DNA from: Phycisphaerales bacterium
GTDB taxonomy: Bacteria > Planctomycetota > Phycisphaerae > Phycisphaerales > UBA1924
Length of the DNA: 56,017 nt
Reading direction: 5' to 3'
Assembly: GCA_007693765.1 (NCBI GenBank)
Contig: RECZ01000105.1
Span: forward strand, 1-56,017
Positions 1 through 8,468 of this stretch are shown here, piece by piece. The translations under genes and the position numbers were made by a program. The notes beneath the pieces were generated by a model, which was not told the DNA's origin, did no database searches, and saw only the letters and a program-made list of their open reading frames with translations. Every line of letters begins with the position of its first letter. The first letter of the stretch is position 1.

Positions 1-21
1 GTTCAAGTCCGGGACTGCCCA
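1..21 (+). tRNA. tRNA, 3' end only (cut by window edge)
   Basis: The window opens with a T-arm and acceptor strand: G-TTCAAGT-C loop, T-stem strand CCGGG, acceptor strand ACTGCCC and discriminator A at 21. The spacing fits tRNA positions 53-73. No CCA is encoded. The anticodon lies outside, so the amino acid is unknown; the matching 5' acceptor strand would be GGGCAGT. Confidence 0.72.
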
Positions 22-107
22 TTCCCGTTCCCCGGCGATCGGTCGTTGGGGGACTTTTTCTGCGCCGGGTCGGATTCTGCGCCGGTTCGGCCCGGGGGCT
101 GCAGAGC

Positions 108-1571
108 TCACTCCGAGCGGGCGTCGATGTGCATGACGCGGGAGTCGCCGTTTTCGTCGACCACGCGCACGGCCACCCGGGAGCCCTCCAGCATCGCGAT
201 GACCTCGTAGACATCCGTCGGCGTCATCACCACGCGCCCGCCGGCGTGGGTGATGATCTGGTCGCTGCGGAAGCCGTGCTCGTGGGCTCGGGAGTTGGGG
301 CGGACCATCGAGAGCTTCACGCCGCGGTCCGAGGCGACGAGGTCGGCGATGCCATAGCGAGCGACGACGTCACCGATTCGCTCGAGTGCGGCGAGGGCGG
401 GGTCCTGGTCGGGCTTTTCGCCCGGCTCGACGGGCAAAAGGTTGTAGCGGGCGGTCATCCTGGCGGCGCCGATGGTCACAGGGATTTCGAGGGTTTCACC
501 GGCGCGGAGCACGCTGATCATCACAACCTCGCCGGGACGTTTGGCGCTCACGCGGGCGCGGAGCACGTCGTTGGTGAGCATGCGCTCTCCGTCGAGGTGC
601 GTGATGATGTCCTCTGCACGTAACCCGGCCTTGGCAGCGGCCTGATCAGGCATCACATGCTCGACGTAGATCGCGCCGCCGCGGAAGCCGCTCGGGTCGC
701 CCGACACGGTGATGTCGCGCAGCCTGACGCCGATAAATCCACGGAGGATCACATCCCCGGCGATGAGCTGGTCTACGACCGATTCGATCGTGTCGAGCGG
801 GATCGCGAAGCCGATGCCCGCGGACTGGCTCTTGGCGTCGGTGCGGGCCTGCGGGCTGTCGGAGGTGACGATCGCCGTGTTCATGCCGATCACGCGCCCG
901 TACACGTCGACCAGCGGGCCGCCGGAGTTGCCGGGGTTCACCGCGGCGTCGGTCTGGATGAAGTTGGTGTAGCCACCCTGCCCAGTGACGCCCAACGCGG
1001 TGCGCCCCAGACCCGAGACGATGCCCTCGCTCATCGAGAACTTGAATCCGAAGGGCGAGCCGAACGCAAACGCCCGGTCGCCTTGCCGCGGCGGGTGCCC
1101 CGTGGCGCGGCGGACAGGGATCACTCCGGCGCCGGGGTCGACCTTGATCACGGCGACATCCGTCGCGGGGTCGAGGCCCACCAACTCGGCCCGCTCGACG
1201 TGCCCGTCGAAGAACTGCACCGCGAGCGATTCGGCGCCGCGGATCACGTGCGCGTTCGTGACGATGTACCCCGCGTCGTTGTAGACCCAGCCGGACCCGG
1301 ACGACGAACCACGCCGGAACTCGCGCCCGTCGGAGCCCGATCGCCACTCGACGTGCACGACGCTCGGCCCCACGGCTTCGGCGACATCCGCGGTGGCGCG
1401 GTTGATGTGCGCGAGCAGGTTGTCGTGATCGAGCCGCTCCCGCGCCAGCGCGACCTGCGCGACATGGTTGGCCAGCTGCATCCGCCGGATGGCCGCGGGC
1501 GCCGCGAGCAGCGTGACGGTCGCGGTGATCAGCACGACCAGCGCCGGGCCGTAGGTGATGAATCGTCGCAT
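108..1571 (-). CDS. HtrA/DegP-family serine protease with two PDZ domains
   Basis: A 487-residue envelope protease of the trypsin-like S1C family, which degrades or refolds damaged exported proteins. A membrane anchor or signal segment lies at residues 9-27. The catalytic triad is visible as His108 (TNAHV), Asp138 (ATDVAVIKV) and Ser216 (GNSGGPL). One PDZ domain follows at about 275-365 and a second, weaker one at about 395-480. The start is ATG (MRRFITYG). It lies 28 bp downstream of panB on the same strand and may be cotranscribed with it. Family is certain; the DegP, DegQ or DegS subtype cannot be decided. Confidence 0.93.
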   Translation of the reverse strand: MRRFITYGPALVVLITATVTLLAAPAAIRRMQLANHVAQVALARERLDHDNLLAHINRATADVAEAVGPSVVHVEWRSGSDGREFRRGSSSGSGWVYNDAGYIVTNAHVIRGAESLAVQFFDGHVERAELVGLDPATDVAVIKVDPGAGVIPVRRATGHPPRQGDRAFAFGSPFGFKFSMSEGIVSGLGRTALGVTGQGGYTNFIQTDAAVNPGNSGGPLVDVYGRVIGMNTAIVTSDSPQARTDAKSQSAGIGFAIPLDTIESVVDQLIAGDVILRGFIGVRLRDITVSGDPSGFRGGAIYVEHVMPDQAAAKAGLRAEDIITHLDGERMLTNDVLRARVSAKRPGEVVMISVLRAGETLEIPVTIGAARMTARYNLLPVEPGEKPDQDPALAALERIGDVVARYGIADLVASDRGVKLSMVRPNSRAHEHGFRSDQIITHAGGRVVMTPTDVYEVIAMLEGSRVAVRVVDENGDSRVMHIDARSE

Positions 1572-1599
1572 GCGCGCCTCGAAGTGGGGGGGATCGATC

Positions 1600-2469
1600 C
1601 TAGAGGTGTTCGGCGACTCGGCCCGACGGTTTCAGTCCAGTCTTGATCTCGTACCGGTGATCGGACGCTTGGCGGCATGCGACACGGCGGACCCATTCGC
1701 CCGCGGTCTGTTCGATCTGCTCTCCCAGCATCGCCAGCGGCTGGGCGAAGCCCGGCTGCCAAGCGGTGAGACCGAGAAGGTCTTGCAGCACGAGGATCTG
1801 GCCGTGCGGCGCCGGCCCGGCCCCGATGCCGATCAGCGGCACTTCAGTTTTTTCGACGATCTCGCGCGCCACCTCGTCCGGGGTCGCCTCGACCAGCAGG
1901 CAGATGGCGCCCGCCTCCTGCAGCGCCAGGGCGTCATCGACGACGCGTTTGGCGTCTTCGGGGGTGCGGCCGGCGCTGGCGTAGCCGCCGGTGACACGCA
2001 CGTGCTGCGGCTTGCTGCCGACGTGCGCACACACGGGAACGCCCGCGCGCGTGAGCTTGCGCACGAGCGGCGCGAACGAGGCGTCGGCCTCCAGCTTCAC
2101 CATGTCGGCGAGCCCCTCGGTGAGGAACCGCCCGGCGTTGCGGAGGGCCTCGGCGTCGTCGGCCTGATAGCTCATGAAGGGCATGTCGCCCATCACCAGA
2201 GTCCGTGGAGCGCCGCGCTTCACCCCCGCGGTCAGCGCGATCGCCACGTCGAGCGGCATGTGGATGGTGCTGTCGTACCCCAGAACGACTTCCGCGGCGG
2301 TGTCGCCCACAAGAAGGGCGTGCACGCCGGCCCGCTCGAGCCAACGCGCCGTGGTGGCGTCGTAGCACGTGAGACAGGCGAAGGGCTCGCCGCGCTGCGC
2401 CATGCGGCGCAGCGTCCGGATCGTCACCGGGTCTCGTGGCGTCGGGGTTTCGGCGTTGCTCACGGTCAC
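1600..2469 (-). CDS. panB: 3-methyl-2-oxobutanoate hydroxymethyltransferase
   Basis: PanB transfers a one-carbon unit from methylenetetrahydrofolate to 2-oxoisovalerate to give ketopantoate, the first committed step to pantothenate and CoA; it is cytoplasmic. Family motifs are clear: LTCYDATTARWLERAGV near the N-terminus, then VGDTAAEVVLGYDSTIHMP (Mg and substrate site) and the IGIGAGP segment near the C-terminus. The frame is open further upstream, but the family start fits GTG at 2469 or 2463 (TVSNAETP...), giving about 287-289 residues, the usual length. No clear Shine-Dalgarno sequence. A coaB gene lies at 20.4 kb, but panC and panD are not in the window. Confidence 0.94.
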   Translation of the reverse strand: MTVSNAETPTPRDPVTIRTLRRMAQRGEPFACLTCYDATTARWLERAGVHALLVGDTAAEVVLGYDSTIHMPLDVAIALTAGVKRGAPRTLVMGDMPFMSYQADDAEALRNAGRFLTEGLADMVKLEADASFAPLVRKLTRAGVPVCAHVGSKPQHVRVTGGYASAGRTPEDAKRVVDDALALQEAGAICLLVEATPDEVAREIVEKTEVPLIGIGAGPAPHGQILVLQDLLGLTAWQPGFAQPLAMLGEQIEQTAGEWVRRVACRQASDHRYEIKTGLKPSGRVAEHL

Positions 2470-2494
2470 ATTGTAGACACACCAGTCCCGTGCG

Positions 2495-2536
2495 CACGAC
2501 GAAGGGGCCCGGCGGCTGCCGGGCCCCTCGTCGTGG
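2495..2536 (-). terminator. Long GC-rich hairpin downstream of the PEP-CTERM-like gene
   Basis: Two arms of about 18-19 nt (2495-2513 and 2518-2536) pair across a 4-nt loop with one bulged A; the inner 10 bp, GGGGCCCGGC, are perfect. It sits about 105 bp beyond the stop of the gene ending at 2642 and just before panB. There is no good U-tract on either strand, so it may be a Rho-assisted terminator, an RNA-stabilising hairpin or a repeat element. Confidence 0.5.
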
Positions 2537-2641
2537 CTCGATCGTGGCCGGGTGTCCGGAAAGGACGCCCGCGGCGTTCGATCGGCGTATCGGTGCGCCG
2601 GGGTTGTGGATCCCCCGCGGCGCGGTGAGGAGGTCAAGGTC

Positions 2642-3565
2642 TCAGGAACGGCGCCGACGCACGCCCAGCAGACCGGCCATCGCCAGCGCCGCCGCGGCGC
2701 CCGGCGAGGGGATGATCAGCAGGTCGAGGTACTGCATGTTGCCGGCGAGCGACAGCGTGCTCGTGCCCGTGTTGATGTCGTAGACAAAGGCGCCGGCGCT
2801 GGTCGCGTACATGATGTTGCCGTTGTCCAGCTCGTACACGCCGCGCACGAGGCCAAGGCCACCGATGAAGCCGACCTGGGCGCCGCTGGAGTCGTACTCG
2901 TAAAGCCCCGAAGCGCCGAACGAGCCGGCCGCCATCACGTTGCCGTTGGACAGCGCGACCATCTGCTGCACAAAGTCGATCGGGCCGACGTGGAAGGCGC
3001 CGAGGGGGTTGCCGCTCGAGTCGTAGCGCTGGATGTCCGCCGCGCTGCTGTGGCTGATGAGCACCTCGTTGTTGTACTCGATGACGTGGAAGGGGCTCGC
3101 GTCCTGCGTGTTGAACTGGCCGTGGAACGTGCCGTCGGTGTTGTAGATGATGACGGCCTGGCCCGGCGCACCGTTGGCGGTGCCGTTCTGCGTCAGCCAG
3201 ACACGCCCGTCGACCATGCCCATGCCGCGGATATTCGAGAGCCCGTTGCCGCCGGCGGACTCGTTGATGGTGCTCAGATAGGTCCCGGAGAGGTCGAATC
3301 GATCGATGCGGTTGCGCACCTGATCGGAGACCCAGATCTCGTCGCCCACCTGCATGGCGTGCTTGGGCGTGAAGGGGTCGCCGCCGGGCAGCGCGGTGGC
3401 GAGGTCGATGAAGTTCGGGTTAACGAGCGCGCCGGTCGTCGGGTCGAAGAGAGAGACGGTGTTCGCGCCGGAGTCCACGCCCATGACGAAGCGGGGCTGT
3501 GCGTAGGCGGCGACGGACAGCGCGATGGCGCCGATGCCTGCGATGAGAATGTTTCGATTGATCAT
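2642..3565 (-). CDS. Secreted NHL/propeller-like protein with PEP-CTERM-like anchor
   Basis: A 307-residue exported protein with a signal peptide (residues 1-22, ending AAYA) and repeated short strands such as GNVMAAG, GNIMYATS and DEIWVSDQVRNRIDRFD, typical of NHL or SMP-30-like beta-propellers. The C-terminus is PGAAAALAMAGLLGVRRRR: Pro-Gly, a hydrophobic helix, then an Arg cluster. This is the Phycisphaerae-type PEP-CTERM-like sorting signal, predicted to be cut by an exosortase. The SD AAGGAAG precedes the ATG at 3565, and a TGACA-N6-TGTCA palindrome lies 20 bp upstream of the start. The molecular function is unknown. Confidence 0.85.
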   Translation of the reverse strand: MINRNILIAGIGAIALSVAAYAQPRFVMGVDSGANTVSLFDPTTGALVNPNFIDLATALPGGDPFTPKHAMQVGDEIWVSDQVRNRIDRFDLSGTYLSTINESAGGNGLSNIRGMGMVDGRVWLTQNGTANGAPGQAVIIYNTDGTFHGQFNTQDASPFHVIEYNNEVLISHSSAADIQRYDSSGNPLGAFHVGPIDFVQQMVALSNGNVMAAGSFGASGLYEYDSSGAQVGFIGGLGLVRGVYELDNGNIMYATSAGAFVYDINTGTSTLSLAGNMQYLDLLIIPSPGAAAALAMAGLLGVRRRRS

Positions 3566-3585
3566 GTTTCTTCCTTTTCCTTACG

Positions 3586-3601
3586 TGACAGAGAATTGTC
3601 A
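3586..3601. promoter_or_regulatory. Palindromic operator TGACA-N6-TGTCA
   Basis: Perfect inverted repeat TGACAGAGAATTGTCA, 20 bp upstream of the start codon at 3565 and directly before its Shine-Dalgarno sequence. The same 5-6-5 palindrome recurs at 11081-11192. A position this close to the start suits a repressor, or a 5-bp RNA stem-loop in the leader. Confidence 0.65.
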
Positions 3602-3842
3602 GAGTGTCCACAACGTCTCCGCGCCCGGCGGCGGCGCCGGGAGCGGTGCGCACAACGACGCGAACAATCGCGTCCGTGACGCAAACACGACATCGCGGCC
3701 GAGGGACCACGGGGTCGCAGATGTGGTTGAGAGTTGGTGTGACGTGTTCCCTCAACCTTCGCCGAGCGGATACCGCTACGTCGTCTGCCGCCACCTTAAC
3801 GGAGGGCACTGCACAGATCAAGAAAAAATAGTGTGTTCTACG
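3602..3842. other. Intergenic region upstream of the propeller gene
   Basis: About 240 bp between a terminator and the operator of the gene ending at 2642. The part nearest 3840 is AT-richer than its surroundings. I see no credible coding frame, RNA gene or clear sigma-70 promoter; the promoter for the minus-strand gene must lie here or under the operator. Confidence 0.5.
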
Positions 3843-3872
3843 AAAAAGGGCCGGCGCAGGTGCGCCGGCCCT
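3843..3872 (-). terminator. Rho-independent terminator
   Basis: A perfect 12-bp stem (AGGGCCGGCGCA paired with TGCGCCGGCCCT) with a GG loop at 3847-3872. On the minus strand it is followed by TTTTT (3843-3847 complement). It terminates the gene that stops at 3926. Confidence 0.88.
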
Positions 3873-3925
3873 CGTGATTTATCGCCTTTATACGGGGAAA
3901 AACGGCGATTCTGGAGATCCGTCGT

Positions 3926-5254
3926 TCAGCGGCGACGACGCACGCCGGCGAGGCCGACGATCGCCATCATGGCCGCGGCTCCCGGCGTGGGCACCTGCAG
4001 GCGGAGCATCGCGTTGAACAACTCGCCGGAGCCGATCTTCAGCAACTCGGCGTGGAAGTAGACGTAGCCGTCATCCGTGAGGGCGATGCCTTGGCCGGTG
4101 ATGACCGCCGAGGCGCGGAACTGACGCAGGATCGCGTCCGCGACGCCGTCGCCGGTGGTGTCGAGCTCGTCTCCGAGGGAGATGAGCGCGATCGATGTCG
4201 CGGCGAGGTTCGAGGTGTGCCCCCAGAAGAGCGTGCCCTCGGCGCTGGCGCCGGAGCCGGTCTGCCAGATGAAGGCCATCTCGTCGAGGTTGTTGAGCGA
4301 GATGCCGCGCACCGTTGCGCCCGTGCCGATGGTCACGCCGTCGATGGTCGTGCCGCGGCGGTGGTCGATCTGGCCGTTGACGTTGATGAAGTTGCTGTTC
4401 GCGGCGACGCCGCCGGCGGTCACGCCGGAGAACGCCCACGTGCCGTTGTTGTTGATGTCGACCACGCCGTAGCTGCTGTAGGTCGTGCCGTCGCCGACCG
4501 CGTCGCCCTGACGGATCTCGAGAGCGCCGTCGACATAGATGAACTCATTCGTCGCCGTCGGCACGCCGTCCATCTGGAGACGGTGGATGTGGTGCTGATC
4601 GTTCTGCGACACGTTGAAGCCGAAGCCGACGCCGACGGTGTTGAGCACGAAGCCGCCGATGGTGTCGCCGGTGCGGAACACGGGCGTGATGGCGCCGGCG
4701 GAGTCGGCGCGCCAAAGCACGCGACCCTGCGTGCTGCCGCCCTGCGTGCCGGTGATGCCGCCCACCCAGTAGGCCGTGTCGTCCGGCAGCATGATCGGCC
4801 GGCTGTTGAACGTGGCGAACTCGCCGGGGAAGCCGGGGGCGGCGTCGGTGCCGCGCAGCAGGAGGCCGTTGGCGGTCCAGACGGAGTCCTCGCCGTCGGT
4901 GGAGGGGCTGTAGATGAAGTTGCCGGTGTTGCTGATGCCCATCGTGGCTTCGTTGCCCGTGAGCGTGTTGCCGACGGCGTCGGTGTTCTTCCACGTGATG
5001 CCGTCGTTGAACCAGACGTAGCCGATGGTTCCGCCGAGCGGGTTGTCAAGGTTCCCCGTGAAGCCGACCTGTCCGAGCCCGTTGATGAACGGGGCGTTGA
5101 TCGACGAGATCGCGAGGCCGTCAGAGCCGGGCGCGGTCTGCCCGACAGCCGCGATCATGTCGATCGAGACAACGGCGTGCGCGGTGGCGGCGGTGAAGGC
5201 CGCGCTCGCGCCAACAAGCAGCGCGGCGACGGATGTACGAATGTTGTCCGACAT
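3926..5254 (-). CDS. Secreted protein with PEP-CTERM-like anchor (choice-anchor type)
   Basis: A 442-residue exported protein of unknown function. The signal peptide (MSDNIRTS...TAHA, about 26 residues) fixes the start at ATG 5254; the frame is open upstream, but that part is a shadow of vsr. The body has repeated beta-rich blocks typical of planctomycete choice-anchor proteins (GLGQVGFTGNLDNP, NNNGTWAFSGV, NLDEMAFIWQTG). The C-terminus PTPGAAAMMAIVGLAGVRRRR is the same anchor class as in the gene at 2642-3565. It is followed by a strong terminator. The two adjacent proteins share only the anchor, not the body. Confidence 0.83.
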   Translation of the reverse strand: MSDNIRTSVAALLVGASAAFTAATAHAVVSIDMIAAVGQTAPGSDGLAISSINAPFINGLGQVGFTGNLDNPLGGTIGYVWFNDGITWKNTDAVGNTLTGNEATMGISNTGNFIYSPSTDGEDSVWTANGLLLRGTDAAPGFPGEFATFNSRPIMLPDDTAYWVGGITGTQGGSTQGRVLWRADSAGAITPVFRTGDTIGGFVLNTVGVGFGFNVSQNDQHHIHRLQMDGVPTATNEFIYVDGALEIRQGDAVGDGTTYSSYGVVDINNNGTWAFSGVTAGGVAANSNFINVNGQIDHRRGTTIDGVTIGTGATVRGISLNNLDEMAFIWQTGSGASAEGTLFWGHTSNLAATSIALISLGDELDTTGDGVADAILRQFRASAVITGQGIALTDDGYVYFHAELLKIGSGELFNAMLRLQVPTPGAAAMMAIVGLAGVRRRR

Positions 5255-5483
5255 GTGTTTCTTCCTCGTTCTGCCACCCCAACGCGTTGAACGTTCGGGG
5301 GCGCGTGTTCCCGTGCGGGTCGCGCCGACGCGGTGTCGACACGATGCCCGACCAAAGGTCCGGTGGAACGACAAGAACTGCGACGATCCCCCGCGTGCGA
5401 CACGTTTCTTCCCGTCCAGACCCCCGCAAGGTACCCAATGGGCCATGCTCTGGCAACAAAAATGCCCCCTCTTTAGGCGATAT

Positions 5484-5921
5484 TTACAAAGTCGCCGCCC
5501 CAGAGGCCCGGGCCAGCCGCCGGTGAACCACGCCCGCGACCCGCCCCGCGGTCCTCTCCGGCCGCTCCCGCACGTCGTGCTCCCACACCCGCACCACCCG
5601 CCAGCCCGCACGCTTAAGGGCGGTGTCGGCGGCCGCGTCCCTCGCCCGGTTCCGAGCGATCTTGGCCAACCAGTATGACCTGTTCGTCGCGGGCACGCGG
5701 CAGTGGGCCGGGCAGCCGTGCCAGAAGCAGCCGTCAACGAACACCGCCACCCTCGCCCGCACAAAGACCACGTCCGGCGAACCCGGCAATCGCCGACGCA
5801 GGCTGTAGCGAAGCCCCCTGCGGTGCAGCGCCCTGCGCAGCGCGAGTTCGCACGACGTGTCGCGGGAGCGGACGCGTCGCATCGTCTCGGACCGCTGCAC
5901 GCTGGTTCGGTCGTCGGCCAT
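5484..5921 (-). CDS. vsr: Very short patch repair endonuclease (Vsr)
   Basis: A 145-residue nuclease that nicks at T:G mismatches produced by deamination of 5-methylcytosine. Family motifs are intact: RSETMRRVRSRDTSCE (N-terminal lid), LPGSPDVVF with the catalytic Asp, and VDGCFWHGCP with the active-site His and zinc-binding Cys. Vsr normally partners a cytosine-5 methyltransferase such as Dcm, but none is encoded nearby, so it is an orphan here. It ends in TAA and is followed by about 230 bp of non-coding DNA. Confidence 0.93.
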   Translation of the reverse strand: MADDRTSVQRSETMRRVRSRDTSCELALRRALHRRGLRYSLRRRLPGSPDVVFVRARVAVFVDGCFWHGCPAHCRVPATNRSYWLAKIARNRARDAAADTALKRAGWRVVRVWEHDVRERPERTAGRVAGVVHRRLARASGAATL

Positions 5922-5940
5922 GGTGCGGGGATGAGAGAGC

Positions 5941-6588
5941 TCAGTGGATCAGCAGAAGGCGGCACGCATCCCGATCGAACACGTAGTCGAACCGGCGGAA
6001 CCGCAGCGGCGGGTCCGACACGCCCGGCGGCACTTCGAGCCGGTACGCGTTTCGTCCGATCGACTGCGCGAACTGACCGGGCGTGAGGTCGCCCATCGGG
6101 AACTGGGCCAGCGTCCGCATGACCTCCTCGCGGTTCGCCATCAGAAACTCGATGGCCTCGTCAGGATTGAGCCCGAGCGCGCGATACCGCTCGCGCAGGG
6201 ACTCGCTCAGTGTGAGGTGGAGGATCTCTTCGTTCCCCTCACCAAGCGCGCGACGGAGGTGGTAGATCAACTCGCGCGGGTTCCGCGACACGATCCCCAC
6301 TCGCCCGTCGGCGCGGATGTACCGGAGCGAGTCGTCGAAGTCCGCGGGGGTCGCGTAGCCCATGGGGTTGACCATGCGCCCTTCGTGGGGAGCGCCCGAT
6401 CGGTCGCGCCGACCCTCCCGCGGCCCCTGCGCCTGCATGCCTCCCTCGGCGCCCGGGATCCCGTGCAGGCCGCCCCGCACGCTGATGACGCGCTCCTCCA
6501 TCGTGCACGACGGCGCCGCGCACGCGAAACACAACGCCGCCATCGTCAGCGCAACCCGTCGCGAAGCGATCAGTACGTCCCGCCTCAT
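5941..6588 (-). CDS. Putative exported protein (lipoprotein candidate)
   Basis: A 215-residue protein of unknown function. The N-terminus (MRRDVLIASRRVALTMAALCFACAAPSC) is signal-like, with Cys residues that could form a weak lipobox. The middle is polar and Gly/Arg rich; the C-terminal 140 residues look like a helical folded domain (PADFDDSLRYIRADGRVGIV, LNPDEAIEFLMANREEVMRTL). The ATG overlaps the nadB stop codon as ATGA, so it is translationally coupled to nadB. No link to NAD synthesis is evident from its sequence. Confidence 0.8.
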   Translation of the reverse strand: MRRDVLIASRRVALTMAALCFACAAPSCTMEERVISVRGGLHGIPGAEGGMQAQGPREGRRDRSGAPHEGRMVNPMGYATPADFDDSLRYIRADGRVGIVSRNPRELIYHLRRALGEGNEEILHLTLSESLRERYRALGLNPDEAIEFLMANREEVMRTLAQFPMGDLTPGQFAQSIGRNAYRLEVPPGVSDPPLRFRRFDYVFDRDACRLLLIH

Positions 6589-8297
6589 ACCGCCGCCACA
6601 GCCTGTGCGCCGGCGCCGTCGACGCCGATGAGCGTCGGCGCATCGCTGGCGCGGTTCCACACATCGTGCGCGCGGAAACGGTCGTCGGGATCGGGGAAGT
6701 CGGTGCGCGCGTGGCAGCCGCGTGATTCCTCGCGCCACAGCGCCGCCCTGGCGACGAGCGCGCCCACGAGCAGCATGTTCTGCGTCTCCCACCCGGCGGG
6801 GTCGTCGAAAACCTTGTCGAGCGAGTATCGCGCCCAGAAGGCGACCATCTCCGCCGCGTCGCGAAGCTTGGCGCCGGTGCGCTCCACGCCGACGTTGCGC
6901 CACATGGCGCTGCGCAGTGAGGAGAGCACGTCGGCGAGGTCCAACTCGCCACGATCGGAAGGGGGGATGTCGGAATTGATGGTCACCGGCGCCCGCGCCG
7001 GGGAGACGCCCCAGCCGTTGTTGGCGCCGGTCCCGCCGGGTCCGGCGCCGGTCATCTCCTGCGCCGCCTCCCCGGCGATGGCCCCGAAGACGAGGCCCTC
7101 GAGCAGCGAATTGCTGGCCAGACGGTTGGCGCCGTGCAGGCCGGAGCAGGCCGCCTCGCCCACGGCGTAAAGACCCGGCACGTCGGTGCGCCCGCAGGCG
7201 TCGGTGCGCACGCCGCCGACCATGTAGTGGGCCGCGGGCTGCACGGGGATGAGGTCGCTCGCCGGGTCGAGGCCGAAATCCTCCAGCGTCTGCGTGATGC
7301 TCGGAAAACGTTCGGAGAAGCCCGCGACGTGGCGGGCGTCGAGCCACACGTGTGAGCCGCCGTCGCGGGCAACCTGCTTGACGATCGCCCGGCTCACCAC
7401 GTCGCGCGGCGCCAGTTCACCGCGCTCGTGCTGATCGAGCATGAAGCGTCGACCGCTGCGATCCACGAGGTGCGCCCCCTCGCCGCGCACGGCCTCGCTG
7501 ATGAGCGCCCGCGAAGAACCCGCCAAATAGAGCGTCGTCGGGTGGAACTGCATGAAGGCCATGTCGCTCAGCGAAGCGCCCGCGCGGAACGCCATCGCCA
7601 GCCCGTCCGCGGTGGCGACGCGGGGGTTGGTCGTTTCACGCCACAGCACGCCGGAGCCGCCGCTGGCGAGGATGGTCGCCTTCGCCCAGATCACCTGCAG
7701 CCCGTAGCGGGGGTGGTGCGTGATCGCGCCCATGCAGGGCGAACCGGGCGATTCGGTCGGCATGAGCAGGTCGAGCGCGAAGCAGCGCTCAAAGAGGCGC
7801 ACACGCTCGTTCGTCCGCACCCGATCGATGAGGCAGCGCACGAGTTCACGTCCCGTCGCGTCGCCGTCGGCGTGCACGATGCGCGCTGCGCTGTGCCCGC
7901 CCTCGAGGCCCATCACCGGCTCGCCGTCGGCGTCCGTGTCGAGCCGCATGCCCCAGCGCAGCACCTCGCGCATCCGCTCGGCGCCCTGGCCGACGACCGT
8001 CCGCACGACCTCCTCGTCGCACAGGCCGGCGCCCGTCGCGATCGTGTCCAAGGCGTGCGCCTCGGCGGAGTCGCCCCGGGCGAGGGCCGCGGCGATGCCG
8101 CCTTGTGCCCACGCGGTGTTCGAGGTGGGGGCGTCCGCCTTTGTCACGAGGATGACCTCCCCGTGGGCCGCGGCTCCGATGGCCGCCCGCAGCCCGCCCA
8201 CGCCCGATCCGATCACCAGCGTGTCGGTGAAGATCTGCGGGAGGAGCCCGGTCCGGAAGGGGATCAGGCGACGGCGTTCGTGCAGGATCGGGTGCAT
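6585..8297 (-). CDS. nadB: L-aspartate oxidase
   Basis: NadB is a flavoenzyme that oxidises L-aspartate to iminoaspartate, the first step of de novo NAD synthesis. About 570 residues. The FAD-binding motif (LVIGSGVGGLRAA) is near the N-terminus. Substrate and flavin loops follow: TSNTAWAQGGIAAAL, EGGHSAARIVHADGDATG, and AAHYMVGGVRTD with GLYAVGEAACSGLHGANRLA. ATG 8297 is favoured over GTG 8312 because the predicted -10 box ends at 8313. That leaves a very short or absent leader. nadA and nadC are not in the window. Confidence 0.95.
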   Translation of the reverse strand: MHPILHERRRLIPFRTGLLPQIFTDTLVIGSGVGGLRAAIGAAAHGEVILVTKADAPTSNTAWAQGGIAAALARGDSAEAHALDTIATGAGLCDEEVVRTVVGQGAERMREVLRWGMRLDTDADGEPVMGLEGGHSAARIVHADGDATGRELVRCLIDRVRTNERVRLFERCFALDLLMPTESPGSPCMGAITHHPRYGLQVIWAKATILASGGSGVLWRETTNPRVATADGLAMAFRAGASLSDMAFMQFHPTTLYLAGSSRALISEAVRGEGAHLVDRSGRRFMLDQHERGELAPRDVVSRAIVKQVARDGGSHVWLDARHVAGFSERFPSITQTLEDFGLDPASDLIPVQPAAHYMVGGVRTDACGRTDVPGLYAVGEAACSGLHGANRLASNSLLEGLVFGAIAGEAAQEMTGAGPGGTGANNGWGVSPARAPVTINSDIPPSDRGELDLADVLSSLRSAMWRNVGVERTGAKLRDAAEMVAFWARYSLDKVFDDPAGWETQNMLLVGALVARAALWREESRGCHARTDFPDPDDRFRAHDVWNRASDAPTLIGVDGAGAQAVAAV

Positions 8298-8312
8298 GCG
8301 TGGGGTCGCCAC

Positions 8313-8340
8313 AGTGTACGCCGCGTGTACGAAGGGTCAG
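8313..8340 (-). promoter_or_regulatory. Candidate sigma-70-like promoter of nadB
   Basis: Read on the minus strand: CTGACC, 16 bp, TACACT. Each hexamer matches 4 of 6 consensus bases. The TACACT -10 is the same as in the promoters proposed at 15105 and 52999. It ends only about 15 bp before the nadB ATG, implying a near-leaderless mRNA. Confidence 0.5.
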
Positions 8341-8412
8341 GGAGTGGGGGTCCCGGGGTATAGGGGTGGCTTGAGGGTGATATTTTGGGGCCGCGGCTTG
8401 CGATGTGGCGGT

Positions 8413-8431
8413 GATCCTGATACTCATTCTC
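8413..8431 (+). promoter_or_regulatory. Fur box (ferric uptake regulator site)
   Basis: GATCCTGATACTCATTCTC matches the classical 19-bp Fur consensus at 15 of 19 positions; all four differences are A to C. It lies 38 bp upstream of the iron-binding-protein start and overlaps a possible -10 (GATACT, 8419-8424) downstream of TTGCGA (8398-8403; spacing short at 15 bp). Iron-dependent repression of the downstream operon is the natural reading. Confidence 0.78.
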
Positions 8432-8468
8432 AACGAGTCGGCGGTCGCCGCTCGACCGGAGCGCCCCC

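Noticed and set aside
2495-2536. Hairpin as a certain Rho-independent terminator.
   Set aside because: No U-tract on either strand, so it is listed only as a candidate.
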